Positions 1 to 5,855 of a stretch of 18,498 bases of DNA are shown piece after piece (within the stretch, counting starts at the first letter, position 1; each line of letters starts with the position of its first letter). The position numbers and the translations under genes are program-made. The notes under the pieces are model-generated. The model saw only the letters and a program-made list of their open reading frames with translations, did no database searches and had not been told where the DNA came from. The DNA comes from Lichenicola sp964247755 (lineage in GTDB: Bacteria; Pseudomonadota; Alphaproteobacteria; Acetobacterales; Acetobacteraceae), in assembly GCA_964247755.1 (NCBI GenBank), contig CAXTVX010000069.1:1-18498 (forward strand), in the 5' to 3' direction.

Positions 1-248
1 TGGGCGACCACGATCGGCAGCCCGGGGGTGTCGCGCACGCTGGCCTCGAAGCCCAGCGATTGCAGGTCGCGGCACAGCCACTCCGCGGCATGGCGACAGT
101 CCGGCGCATGCGCGGCCTGTGTGGAGATGCTGGGGATGCGGAGCAGCGCGAACAGCCGCTCCAGGCTGGCGTCGAGCCCATTGTCGACGCTGTCGAGGGC
201 GGCCGAAGGAGCAGGACCAGGGGCGGCGGCGGGCGGGATGGCGTTCAT
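1..248 (-). CDS. M20-family metallopeptidase/dipeptidase, N-terminal part
   Basis: The first 82 codons of a leftward gene that leaves the window at its left edge. The start ATG is at 248-246. After a Pro/Ala-rich leader the protein reads LERLFALLRIPSIST, then a DCRHAAEWL segment, then GFEASVRDTPGLPIVVA. This order (an LLRIPSIS helix, AAEWL, then a strand ending in P-x-V-x-A) is the usual N-terminus of M20 peptidases of the ArgE/DapE/CPG2 type, which hydrolyse amide bonds using two zinc ions. The metal ligands (H-x-D and later residues) lie outside the window, so substrate and catalytic competence cannot be judged. It follows secB on the same strand after a 72-bp gap. The family call rests only on this N-terminal pattern. 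Confidence 0.72.
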   Translation of the reverse strand, partial: MNAIPPAAAPGPAPSAALDSVDNGLDASLERLFALLRIPSISTQAAHAPDCRHAAEWLCRDLQSLGFEASVRDTPGLPIVVA

Positions 249-320
249 GACGCCATGGTGCGCCGGCGCGCGCCGCTTGTCAGCCCGGCCGCGGCAGATC
301 GGTCTCGATGCGGCCGGCGT

Positions 321-860
321 TCAGGCCGGGGGCGCTTCCCCGGGCTGGATGGCCTGGGCGGCAGCGGTGCGCTTGTTCTGCCAGAAGGCCACGAAGTCGA
401 TCGGCTGCAGCATCACCGGCGGGAAGCCGGCCTCGCGGGTGATGTCGGCCAACACTGCGCGGGCGAACGGGAACAGCAGGCGCGGGCATTCCGCGAACAG
501 CATCGGCTCCACCACGTGCTGCGCCACGTTCTGCAGGGTGAAGATGCCGCAATAGGCGAGCTCGACCACGAAGGCGACGGCGGGCGGCTCCGCGTTCTCG
601 GCCGGAGCGTGGGTGGTGGCGCTGCATCCCAGCAGCAGCGTGACCTCGTAGACCGGATGGCCCTCCTGCGCCCGGCGGACCTGCACGTCCAGGCTCAGCG
701 TCACGTGCGGCCGGAGGTTCTGCACCGTGTAGATCCCAGGGGCGCCGGGAACGCGGAACACCATGTCGCGGACATACTGGTTGCTCAGCACCAGGGGCGG
801 CACCGCCGGGGTGGCGTGCTGGGTGCCGCCGACGACGCTGTCGATCGGTCTGTCTGACAT
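321..860 (-). CDS. secB: Protein-export chaperone SecB
   Basis: A 179-residue protein. SecB is a cytoplasmic tetrameric chaperone that holds preproteins unfolded and hands them to SecA for Sec-dependent export. The sequence shows the family order: a beta-rich first half (LSNQYVRDMVF, then LRPHVTLSLDVQVR and HPVYEVTLLL), a central FVVELAYCGIFTLQNV strand, and the signature CPRLLFPFARAVLADIT followed by GFPPVMLQPIDF. It is somewhat longer than E. coli SecB (about 155 residues) because of an N-terminal extension and an Ala-rich acidic tail. The start is ATG at 860. The leader has no strong Shine-Dalgarno sequence but contains a short direct repeat. SecB is typical of proteobacteria. The call is secure. 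Confidence 0.96.
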   Translation of the reverse strand: MSDRPIDSVVGGTQHATPAVPPLVLSNQYVRDMVFRVPGAPGIYTVQNLRPHVTLSLDVQVRRAQEGHPVYEVTLLLGCSATTHAPAENAEPPAVAFVVELAYCGIFTLQNVAQHVVEPMLFAECPRLLFPFARAVLADITREAGFPPVMLQPIDFVAFWQNKRTAAAQAIQPGEAPPA

Positions 861-871
861 GGCTCACATCG

Positions 872-893
872 CTCGTTCGGGGGCTCGTTCGGG
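872..893. repeat. Short tandem repeat in the secB leader
   Basis: The 10-mer CTCGTTCGGG occurs at 872-881 and again at 884-893 (period 12), followed at once by a third partial copy, CTCG, from 894. It lies between the secB start and the upstream small gene. No function is evident, and it may be replication slippage in GC-rich DNA. Confidence 0.5.
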
Positions 894-947
894 CTCGTCG
901 TCCGGGCGCGATCATACAGGAGCGCCGAGCGCCCGGCGAGAGACGGC

Positions 948-1268
948 TCAGATGAAGCGGCCGCGCAGGAATCCCAGCGCCGGGAGCGGGGTCCAGCTCC
1001 GCGGCAGGTCGGCGCGGCGGATCGGCGCGATGCTGTAGCGGGGGATCGGCTGGCGCGCACTGCGCAGGAAGTGCGCGTAGGCACGGACCTGCTGCTCGCG
1101 CCAGTCGCGGTCGGCCAGGGCGGCGTCGCGGCTGGCATAGATCTCGGCGATCCGGCTGGTCCGGCCGGCTTCCGCCATCACCGCCCAGATCCGGTCCTCG
1201 CGCGGACGCTCGTCGGCGGACACCGCATGGGGGGAGGGTGGGCGGGAGAACGGGATGATGTCCGTCAT
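948..1268 (-). CDS. Small hypothetical protein, Arg-rich
   Basis: A 106-residue protein that starts MTDIIPFSRPPSPHAV and ends LGFLRGRFI. I do not recognise the family. The central part (EDRIWAVMAEAGRTSRIAEIY, then RDWREQQVRAYAHFLRSA) looks like two amphipathic helices rich in Arg, Glu and Ala. The C-terminal third is basic and Pro-rich. There is no signal peptide or membrane segment, so it is probably cytoplasmic. The start is ATG at 1268, the first Met of a long open frame whose upstream part reads as low-complexity shadow sequence. It lies upstream of secB on the same strand, 87 bp away, and is divergent from the small gene beginning near 1401. That it is a real gene is inferred from position and sensible composition. 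Confidence 0.55.
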   Translation of the reverse strand: MTDIIPFSRPPSPHAVSADERPREDRIWAVMAEAGRTSRIAEIYASRDAALADRDWREQQVRAYAHFLRSARQPIPRYSIAPIRRADLPRSWTPLPALGFLRGRFI

Positions 1269-1400
1269 GCGGCGCGTGTCCGGGTGGGCGGAGCGGGAGC
1301 CATCGCGACCGACGAGACCATGGCTCCCTCCTGCCGGCAAGGCCTGGGGTTGCAACCCGTACTGCCGGGCTCCGTTGCTTGGAACGACCCCAGAAAGGCA

Positions 1401-1622
1401 ATGCCTCCCATGAGCACCAGCGAGAAGATCCCCGCCACCGACCGCTCCCGCGGCGGCCCGGGCAGCAGCCACGTCGACACCAGCGGCAAGCACAAGGACT
1501 CCGCCGGCGCCCATCACCAGAACACCCCGGTCGAGAAGAAGCATCCGCGCGAGGACGCCGACAGCGCCCATGGCGGCACCCGGCACGAGCGCCACGAGCC
1601 CGGCGAAGGGCGCCGCTCCTAG
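1401..1622 (+). CDS. Small very hydrophilic hypothetical protein
   Basis: A 73-residue ORF beginning MPPMSTSEKIPATDR. A second ATG at 1410 gives 70 residues. AAAGG at 1394-1398 is only 2 nt from the first ATG and 11 nt from the second, so the start is undecided. The product is rich in His, Gly, Ser, Asp, Glu, Lys and Arg with almost no large hydrophobic residues, so it should be intrinsically disordered. It resembles small stress-associated hydrophilic proteins in composition only; I recognise no family. It precedes lapA by 42 bp on the same strand and could share its transcript. An opposite-strand frame over 1265-1495 is also open but has less protein-like content. Confidence 0.45.
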   Translation: MPPMSTSEKIPATDRSRGGPGSSHVDTSGKHKDSAGAHHQNTPVEKKHPREDADSAHGGTRHERHEPGEGRRS

Positions 1623-1664
1623 CCAACCCTTGCAGGCGCGGCAGCGCGACGATAGGAGCCGGTC

Positions 1665-2018
1665 ATGCTTCGCCTGATCCTCACGCTGCCGTTCCTGATC
1701 CTGCTGGTCGTGTTCGTGCTGTTCAACCAGACGCCGGGCGCGATGGAGCTGCCCTACCTGTCCTGGCAGTCCTCGGTCGGCGTGATCGCGTTGATCACGG
1801 CGGTGATCTTCTTCCTGGTCGGCGCGCTGTTCGTGTGGTTCGCCGAACTGCGGCAGCGACGCCGCGCCCGCCGGGCAGAGCAGCAGGTCCGCACGCTGGA
1901 AACCCAGGTCGCCGAGCTGCGCACCCAGCTGTCGCAGGCGGTGGCACAGAACGTCGCTTATCACGGCACCACGGTCGTGACGCAGCCGGGCTCGGGTCCG
2001 CTGTCCATCGCCCCGTGA
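1665..2018 (+). CDS. LapA-domain (DUF1049) inner-membrane protein
   Basis: A 117-residue protein with the standard LapA layout. A first transmembrane helix covers residues 3-22 (LILTLPFLILLVVFVLFNQ). A short periplasmic loop (MELPYLSWQSS) follows, then a second helix at about 41-63 (VIALITAVIFFLVGALFVW). A basic, Gln/Glu-rich coiled coil (about 64-100; RRRARRAEQQVRTLETQVAEL) should sit in the cytoplasm. In E. coli, LapA works with LapB in control of lipopolysaccharide synthesis; in alphaproteobacteria the role of this small protein is less clear. AGGAG at 1654-1658 is 6 nt before the ATG. The pyrF ATG follows its stop by 1 nt, so the two are probably translated together. Confidence 0.85.
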   Translation: MLRLILTLPFLILLVVFVLFNQTPGAMELPYLSWQSSVGVIALITAVIFFLVGALFVWFAELRQRRRARRAEQQVRTLETQVAELRTQLSQAVAQNVAYHGTTVVTQPGSGPLSIAP

Positions 2019-2019
2019 G

Positions 2020-2742
2020 ATGGCGCTCCCTGGGATGTCGACCCGACGCACCCGGCTGATCCTCGCCGTCGACACCACCGACAAGGCGCTGGCCGGGCGC
2101 TGGATCGCCGCCACCGCCGCGTCCTGCGATGCCGTCAAGCTCGGCCTGGAGTTCACCCTGAGCCGGGGGCTGGATGCGGTGCGCGAACTTGGCGCCGGCC
2201 GATCGCTGTTCCTGGACCTCAAGCTGCACGACATTCCCAACACGGTGTCGGCGGCGATCCGGGCGCTCGCACCGCTTCGGCCAGCCATGCTGACGATCCA
2301 TGCGGCCGGCGGCGGCGCCATGATCGCGGCGGCACGGGAAGCGGTCGAGGACGGGTTTGCGGCGGACGCGCGGCCGGTCCTGCTCGCGGTCACGGTGCTG
2401 ACCAGCCTGGACGCGGAGGCGCTGCATGCCACCGGGATCGCCGGCGGCCCGCGTCAGCAGGTGTTGCGCCTCGGTCGCATGGCGATGCAGGCGGGCGCGC
2501 ACGGGCTGGTCTGCAGCCCGCACGAGGTGGCGCCGTTGCGCGACGCGCTGGGACGCGAGCCGTGCCTCGTGGTGCCCGGAGTCAGGCCGGCAGGCACCGA
2601 GGCCGGCGACCAGAAGCGGGTGATGACGCCGGCCGAAGCCAGCCATGCCGGTGCCGACTGGATCGTGGTCGGCCGGCCAATCACCCGGGCCGCCGACCCG
2701 GCGGCGGCGGCGGCGGCCATCGCCGCCGAGCTCGGCCCGTGA
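2020..2742 (+). CDS. pyrF: Orotidine 5'-phosphate decarboxylase
   Basis: A 240-residue cytoplasmic enzyme that converts OMP to UMP, the last step of de novo pyrimidine synthesis. It is a TIM-barrel protein. LILAVDTTD carries the substrate-binding Asp (D18), and DAVKLGLEF carries the conserved Lys (K40). The decisive motif is FLDLKLHDIPNTV, with D66, K68 and D71 forming the catalytic D-x-K-x-x-D array. LVVPGVRP, GDQKR and ADWIVVGRPIT near the C-terminus are the phosphate-binding strands. The ATG at 2020 is 1 nt after the lapA stop (TGAGATG). An ATG at 2035 (MSTRRTRL) is an equally possible start, and neither has a clear Shine-Dalgarno sequence. The stop overlaps the trpF GTG. The region coding for the C-terminus contains a run of GCG codons (poly-Ala). 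Confidence 0.95.
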   Translation: MALPGMSTRRTRLILAVDTTDKALAGRWIAATAASCDAVKLGLEFTLSRGLDAVRELGAGRSLFLDLKLHDIPNTVSAAIRALAPLRPAMLTIHAAGGGAMIAAAREAVEDGFAADARPVLLAVTVLTSLDAEALHATGIAGGPRQQVLRLGRMAMQAGAHGLVCSPHEVAPLRDALGREPCLVVPGVRPAGTEAGDQKRVMTPAEASHAGADWIVVGRPITRAADPAAAAAAIAAELGP

Positions 2743-3368
2743 GCACGCCGGTCGGCATCAAGATCTGCGGCATCCGGGACACGGCGGCGCTGGACGCGGC
2801 GGCGGAGGCCGGGGCAAACTGGATCGGCTTTGTGTTCGCCGCCGGTTCGCCACGCCTGGTCACGCTGGCGGCGGCGGCGGCGCTGGAACGGCGCCTTCCA
2901 CGCCCGGTGCGGCGGGTCGGCCTGTTCGTCGAGCCGAGCGACGACGAGGTAGCGCGCGCGCTGGACGCGGTGCCGCTCGACGTGCTGCAGCTCTACGCTG
3001 ATCCTGCACGGGCCGCTGCCCTGCGCCGTGCCTTCGACCGGCCGGTCTGGCTGGCGCACGGGGTGCGCAGCCGGACCGACCTACCAGCATGCACCGATCT
3101 CGACGGGCTGGTGATCGAGGCCAGGCCGCCGGCGGGCGCGGATCGCCCAGGCGGCAACGGGGTTCGCTTCGACTGGTCGATCGCCACGGACTGGGTAGCG
3201 CCGGCGCCGTGGCTGCTGGCGGGCGGTCTCACCCCGGACAACGTCGCGGAGGCGATCCGGCAGAGCGGGGCGCCGGCGGTGGACGTGTCGTCCGGCGTCG
3301 AGGATGCGCCGGGCGTCAAGCAGCCGGCGCTGATCCGCGCCTTCATCGCGGCGGCGCGCGGCGGCTGA
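2739..3368 (+). CDS. trpF: Phosphoribosylanthranilate isomerase, divergent active site
   Basis: A 209-residue TIM-barrel protein that isomerises phosphoribosylanthranilate in tryptophan synthesis. Seen: KICGIRD at the N-terminus with the catalytic Cys (C10), GFVFAAGSPR, VGLFVEP, PGGNGVRFDWS, LAGGLTPDNV and the phosphate-binding DVSSGVEDAPGVKQPALI. The start is GTG at 2739, within a GTGA overlap with the pyrF stop. Odd points: the strand that usually reads L-L-[LF]-D-[AS], carrying the general-acid Asp, here reads LVIEA (E127), and the usual LQLHG/LQLHA motif is LQLYA (Y86). Both are normally conserved. The enzyme may work with Glu as the acid, or may have drifted. trpB, a common next gene in alphaproteobacteria, is not found. 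The 3' end overlaps the oppositely oriented blh by 26 bp. Confidence 0.9.
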   Translation: MSTPVGIKICGIRDTAALDAAAEAGANWIGFVFAAGSPRLVTLAAAAALERRLPRPVRRVGLFVEPSDDEVARALDAVPLDVLQLYADPARAAALRRAFDRPVWLAHGVRSRTDLPACTDLDGLVIEARPPAGADRPGGNGVRFDWSIATDWVAPAPWLLAGGLTPDNVAEAIRQSGAPAVDVSSGVEDAPGVKQPALIRAFIAAARGG

Positions 3369-4236
3369 GCCAGACCTCGAACAGCAAATGCGGCAGGGTC
3401 AGGGCTGCCAGTCCCTGGATCGTCAGGCAGAGCAGCCTGTCTGACGTGGCGCCGGAGTAGAGCGGCCAGAGGGCTGCGCCCAGCAGCAGCGTCAGGACGG
3501 TCACCGGCAAGGCGAGCCGGATCGCGCTGGTCTCGTCGACGATCCGGGCGCCGTGGCCACGGTCGCGGATCAGCGCCTGGATGTGCGCCGGCGCGTGCAC
3601 GCACACGAAATAGATGGCGAACGAGGTCAGCGGCGGCAGCAGGATCGCCGTCGCGGCGAGCAACGCGGTCACCAGCAGGGCAGTGTCGCCGGTCCGGACC
3701 AGCCGGCCGACCCGCACGGCTGCGGGAAGGAGCCACACCAGGGACGCCACCCACAGCCAGTCCGGCGGCTGGCCCATGGCAATCCGGGACACGGTGGCGA
3801 AGATGGCGGCGGTGGCGCCAGGATGCGCCAGCACCGCAAGCGCGACCGGCGCCCCACCGGCGGCGACTATCGACACCGGATCGGTGGATCCGGTCTCCTC
3901 GACACCGAAATGCCAGACCGAAGCGGCCAGGAAGGCGGCCAGGGTGAGGGTCGGGGCGAAATGCCAGGCCAGCAGAACGAGGGCCGACAGGCCCAGATAG
4001 GGCAGGGCGAACACACCGAACCAGGCGGGGCCGAAGCGGGGACCCAGCGCCGTGCGGGCGAGCTCACCATCCAGCGCCCCGTGCGGGACGCCGAGACCGA
4101 TGATCGCGACCAGGGTCACGAGGGTGCGCTGCCCCGGCGGCAGCAGCGTCAGCAAAGCCAGGACCGGTCCTGCAACCAGGACCGGGTTCAGACGCACTAG
4201 GCGGAAGGCGAGCGGCGAGGCAGTGGAAGATGACAT
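3343..4236 (-). CDS. blh: Brp/Blh-family beta-carotene 15,15'-dioxygenase
   Basis: A 297-residue polytopic membrane protein. Brp/Blh enzymes split beta-carotene into two all-trans-retinals, the rhodopsin chromophore. Conserved histidines of the family are visible: PHGALDGE (H52), WHFGVEE (H109), VHAPAH (H214 and H218) and TLPHLL (H283); they are thought to bind iron. The third motif usually reads H-x-x-R-H, and here Ala stands in place of Arg. Hydrophobic segments fill the rest. I chose ATG 4236 (MSSSTASPLAF) because GGGAGAGG lies 11 nt upstream on the transcript. ATG 4260, 4 nt after the rhodopsin stop, would add eight residues. It sits directly behind the rhodopsin gene and is surely cotranscribed. 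Its 3' end overlaps trpF. No carotenoid genes are in the window, so beta-carotene must come from elsewhere. Confidence 0.92.
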   Translation of the reverse strand: MSSSTASPLAFRLVRLNPVLVAGPVLALLTLLPPGQRTLVTLVAIIGLGVPHGALDGELARTALGPRFGPAWFGVFALPYLGLSALVLLAWHFAPTLTLAAFLAASVWHFGVEETGSTDPVSIVAAGGAPVALAVLAHPGATAAIFATVSRIAMGQPPDWLWVASLVWLLPAAVRVGRLVRTGDTALLVTALLAATAILLPPLTSFAIYFVCVHAPAHIQALIRDRGHGARIVDETSAIRLALPVTVLTLLLGAALWPLYSGATSDRLLCLTIQGLAALTLPHLLFEVWLSRRAPPR

Positions 4237-4237
4237 G

Positions 4238-4258
4238 GCCGGGAGAGCCTCTCCCGGC
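4238..4258 (-). promoter_or_regulatory. Intercistronic hairpin covering the blh ribosome-binding site
   Basis: A perfect palindrome with a 9-bp stem (GCCGGGAGA / TCTCCCGGC) and a 3-nt loop. It sits between the rhodopsin stop (4265) and the preferred blh ATG (4236). On the transcript the only good Shine-Dalgarno sequence for blh, GGGAGAGG (4255-4248), forms the left arm and loop, so folding would block it. Inferred role: translational coupling, in which ribosomes finishing rhodopsin open the stem. No U-run follows, so a classical terminator is less likely. Confidence 0.6.
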
Positions 4259-4264
4259 ATCACG

Positions 4265-5020
4265 TCACGCCGCCATGCGCCCGGTGGCGGTGGTGGTCCG
4301 CGTCGCGGCCAGGTCGCGATCGACCATCTTGGCGTCGGACAGGGTGGTCATCAGGCCGTAGACGACCTTGGACACCACGTCGAGCACTGCGATGCAGAAC
4401 ACGCTGAACGCGTCACCGAACACGCCGAGCCCGTCAGGGGCGAAGAACAGGATGACTGGGTAGAGCAGCCACAGCACCGACAGGATGGCGGCGTCGCGAC
4501 GATAGTTGCTCCGCACATCGTCGCGCTCGAGGCGGTTGGCCTCCACCTGCGACACCCAGATGACGTAGTAGACGCCAAGGAAGGCAGCGCAGGAGATGAC
4601 GAACCAGGTCCACTTGATCCACGTGACCACGGACATGCCGAAGAAAAGGGCGGTGGCAATCATGATCAAGTCGGCCAGGATGACGCCGACGATGATGCCC
4701 GGGCGCTTCGGTCCGGAATGCATCGCGGTGATCGCCAGCGTTGCCAGCAATAATGGCGTCGTGAACGACCAATCGACGTAGCGCGCGTAGTAGAAGATGC
4801 GGGTCGTGGTCTCCCCGGCGGATGCGCTGACGGGAAGCGTGATCGCGCCTTGACCGATCGCCATGGCGAAATAGGAACTGGCAGCGATGATCGGCACGAT
4901 GCCGTGCATCACCGTCTGCAACTCCTCGTTCGGAGTTCGACGTTTCCCGATAAGCAGGATCGCCAAGCCGCCAATCAACATGACGGCTGTCGTCAGCCAG
5001 AGCCAGAATCTCGAATCCAT
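4265..5020 (-). CDS. Microbial (type I) rhodopsin, bacteriorhodopsin-like, DTT motif
   Basis: A 251-residue, seven-helix retinal protein of the inner membrane. Helix C reads ARYVDWSFTTPLLLAT, giving R80, the proton-acceptor/counterion D83 (bacteriorhodopsin D85) and T87 (T89). At the D96 donor position it has T94, so the motif is D-T-T. Helix G reads LDVVSKVVYG, with D214 (D212) and the retinal Schiff-base lysine K218 (K216). Helix B aligns without gaps to bacteriorhodopsin (VP, Y57, M60, G63, G65) and places H39 at position 46. Leu in the position of proteorhodopsin L105 suggests green absorption. The likely role is a light-driven outward proton pump with altered reprotonation; a sensor is less likely because no transducer gene is adjacent. 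The ATG at 5020 has only a weak purine-rich site upstream. blh follows directly. Confidence 0.95.
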   Translation of the reverse strand: MDSRFWLWLTTAVMLIGGLAILLIGKRRTPNEELQTVMHGIVPIIAASSYFAMAIGQGAITLPVSASAGETTTRIFYYARYVDWSFTTPLLLATLAITAMHSGPKRPGIIVGVILADLIMIATALFFGMSVVTWIKWTWFVISCAAFLGVYYVIWVSQVEANRLERDDVRSNYRRDAAILSVLWLLYPVILFFAPDGLGVFGDAFSVFCIAVLDVVSKVVYGLMTTLSDAKMVDRDLAATRTTTATGRMAA

Positions 5021-5066
5021 GACCGCCCCGTTCCAGGATGAACGAGGTCAGAAGATCCGGACCCCG

Positions 5067-5114
5067 TCCCGGTTGCTACGCCGTCACGATTTTGAGCGGC
5101 AGCAGCAACCGGGA
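5067..5114. promoter_or_regulatory. Large perfect stem-loop between the Gly/Tyr-protein gene and the rhodopsin gene
   Basis: TCCCGGTTGCT at 5067-5077 and its exact complement AGCAACCGGGA at 5104-5114 form an 11-bp stem around 26 nt. The interior can add a 4-bp stem (5080-5083 with 5097-5100). On the minus-strand transcript it begins 8 nt after the stop of the Gly/Tyr-rich gene and ends 46 nt before the rhodopsin ATG. No T-run follows it in either direction. It could be a weak or factor-assisted terminator, a 3'-end stabiliser or a leader element for rhodopsin. The structure is certain at the sequence level, but its function is not. Confidence 0.65.
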
Positions 5115-5122
5115 TCAGGACC

Positions 5123-5500
5123 TCAGTAGCCGTAGGCTCCGTAGGTCGGCGCGGCGTAGACCGCTCCAGCCGGATAGCCGTAGACCGGATATGGCGCCAC
5201 TGGGTAGCGGTAGGCGGGATAACCGTAGCCATAGCCGTAGGGTGCTGCGACCGCCGCGCCGATCGCCGCACCGGCCAGGAGCCCGACGCCAAGGCCGCCA
5301 AACCCGAACCCGCGGTAGCCATAGCCGTAGCCGCGATAACCGTAACCGCCGCGATAACCGCCGCGGTAGCCATAGCCACCGTGGTAGCCATAACCGCCAC
5401 GGTTGCCGTAGCCACCGTAGGCTTCTGCCGGCTGTGTCGCCGCGAGAGTCGCCCCGGCCAGTCCCAGCGCCGCAGCAGCGACCATAAAGGATCTACGCAT
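5123..5500 (-). CDS. Exported Gly/Tyr-rich repeat protein
   Basis: A 125-residue protein with a clear Sec signal peptide: MRRSF, a hydrophobic Ala/Leu core, and the cleavage region QPAEA|YGGYG near residue 26. The mature part is almost only Gly, Tyr, Arg, Ala and Pro. Many GGYGYRG-type repeats come first, then a short hydrophobic GLGVGLLAGAAIGAAVAAP stretch (possible membrane or glycine-zipper segment), then a Tyr/Pro-rich tail (PVYGYP). Two ATGs are adjacent (5503 and 5500). AAGGAG at 5508-5513 is 7 nt from the second and 4 nt from the first, so 5500 is preferred. Similar Gly/Tyr-rich small envelope proteins are common in alphaproteobacteria, but no function is established that I can name. 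It lies upstream of the rhodopsin gene on the same strand, separated by a long stem-loop. Confidence 0.8.
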   Translation of the reverse strand: MRRSFMVAAAALGLAGATLAATQPAEAYGGYGNRGGYGYHGGYGYRGGYRGGYGYRGYGYGYRGFGFGGLGVGLLAGAAIGAAVAAPYGYGYGYPAYRYPVAPYPVYGYPAGAVYAAPTYGAYGY

Positions 5501-5503
5501 CAT

Positions 5504-5855
5504 CGAACTCCTTGAGCTCTTACTACTGTCTGGATCAGATGGGCTCGGAAGGCGCCCAAACGAAGGCGCGACCGTGGCGGCGGAATGTCCGCCGCCAAAC
5601 GTGATCGTCGTCCTGACACAGATGGGACCGCCCGATCCTCGTGATCCGTGAAGAACTGTATCGCAGCAATACGGTCGAAGACGCTGCCATGGCGGTGCCG
5701 ATCCGGGGGATCCCGTGCAGCGCCTCCTGCCTGCCGATCCGCTTGGACAGCCTGCATTTCCCGTTCTACGTGAGGCAGACACGAGGCGCCGGACATGATC
5801 CGTGCGAGGTGCTGGCAGCGGATGGTCGCTGCACGGGCGGTGCGAAGGGAAGCCG
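5504..5855. other. Gene-free divergent region between the Gly/Tyr-protein gene and acrR-like gene
   Basis: This 352-bp region should hold both divergent promoters. The frames open through it read as shadows with no family resemblance. Visible signals are AAGGAG (5508-5513) for the leftward gene and GAAGGGA (5844-5850), 5 nt before the TTG start of the rightward regulator. I could not find a convincing -35/-10 pair or a perfect long palindrome by eye. Confidence 0.6.

Noticed and set aside
1265..1495. A 76-codon minus-strand frame with a hydrophobic start
   Set aside because: It overlaps the start of the better-composed plus-strand small ORF and the promoter of the minus-strand gene at 1268; half of it is Pro/Thr/Arg-rich shadow.
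4238..4258. Rho-independent terminator between rhodopsin and blh
   Set aside because: No U-run follows the stem in the transcript, and the stem contains the blh ribosome-binding site, so a translational role fits better.
5802..5855. ATG 5802 as the start of the TetR-like regulator
   Set aside because: The extra 18 residues do not resemble the family, while the TTG at 5856 gives a classical MARQTK start with GAAGGGA at the right distance.
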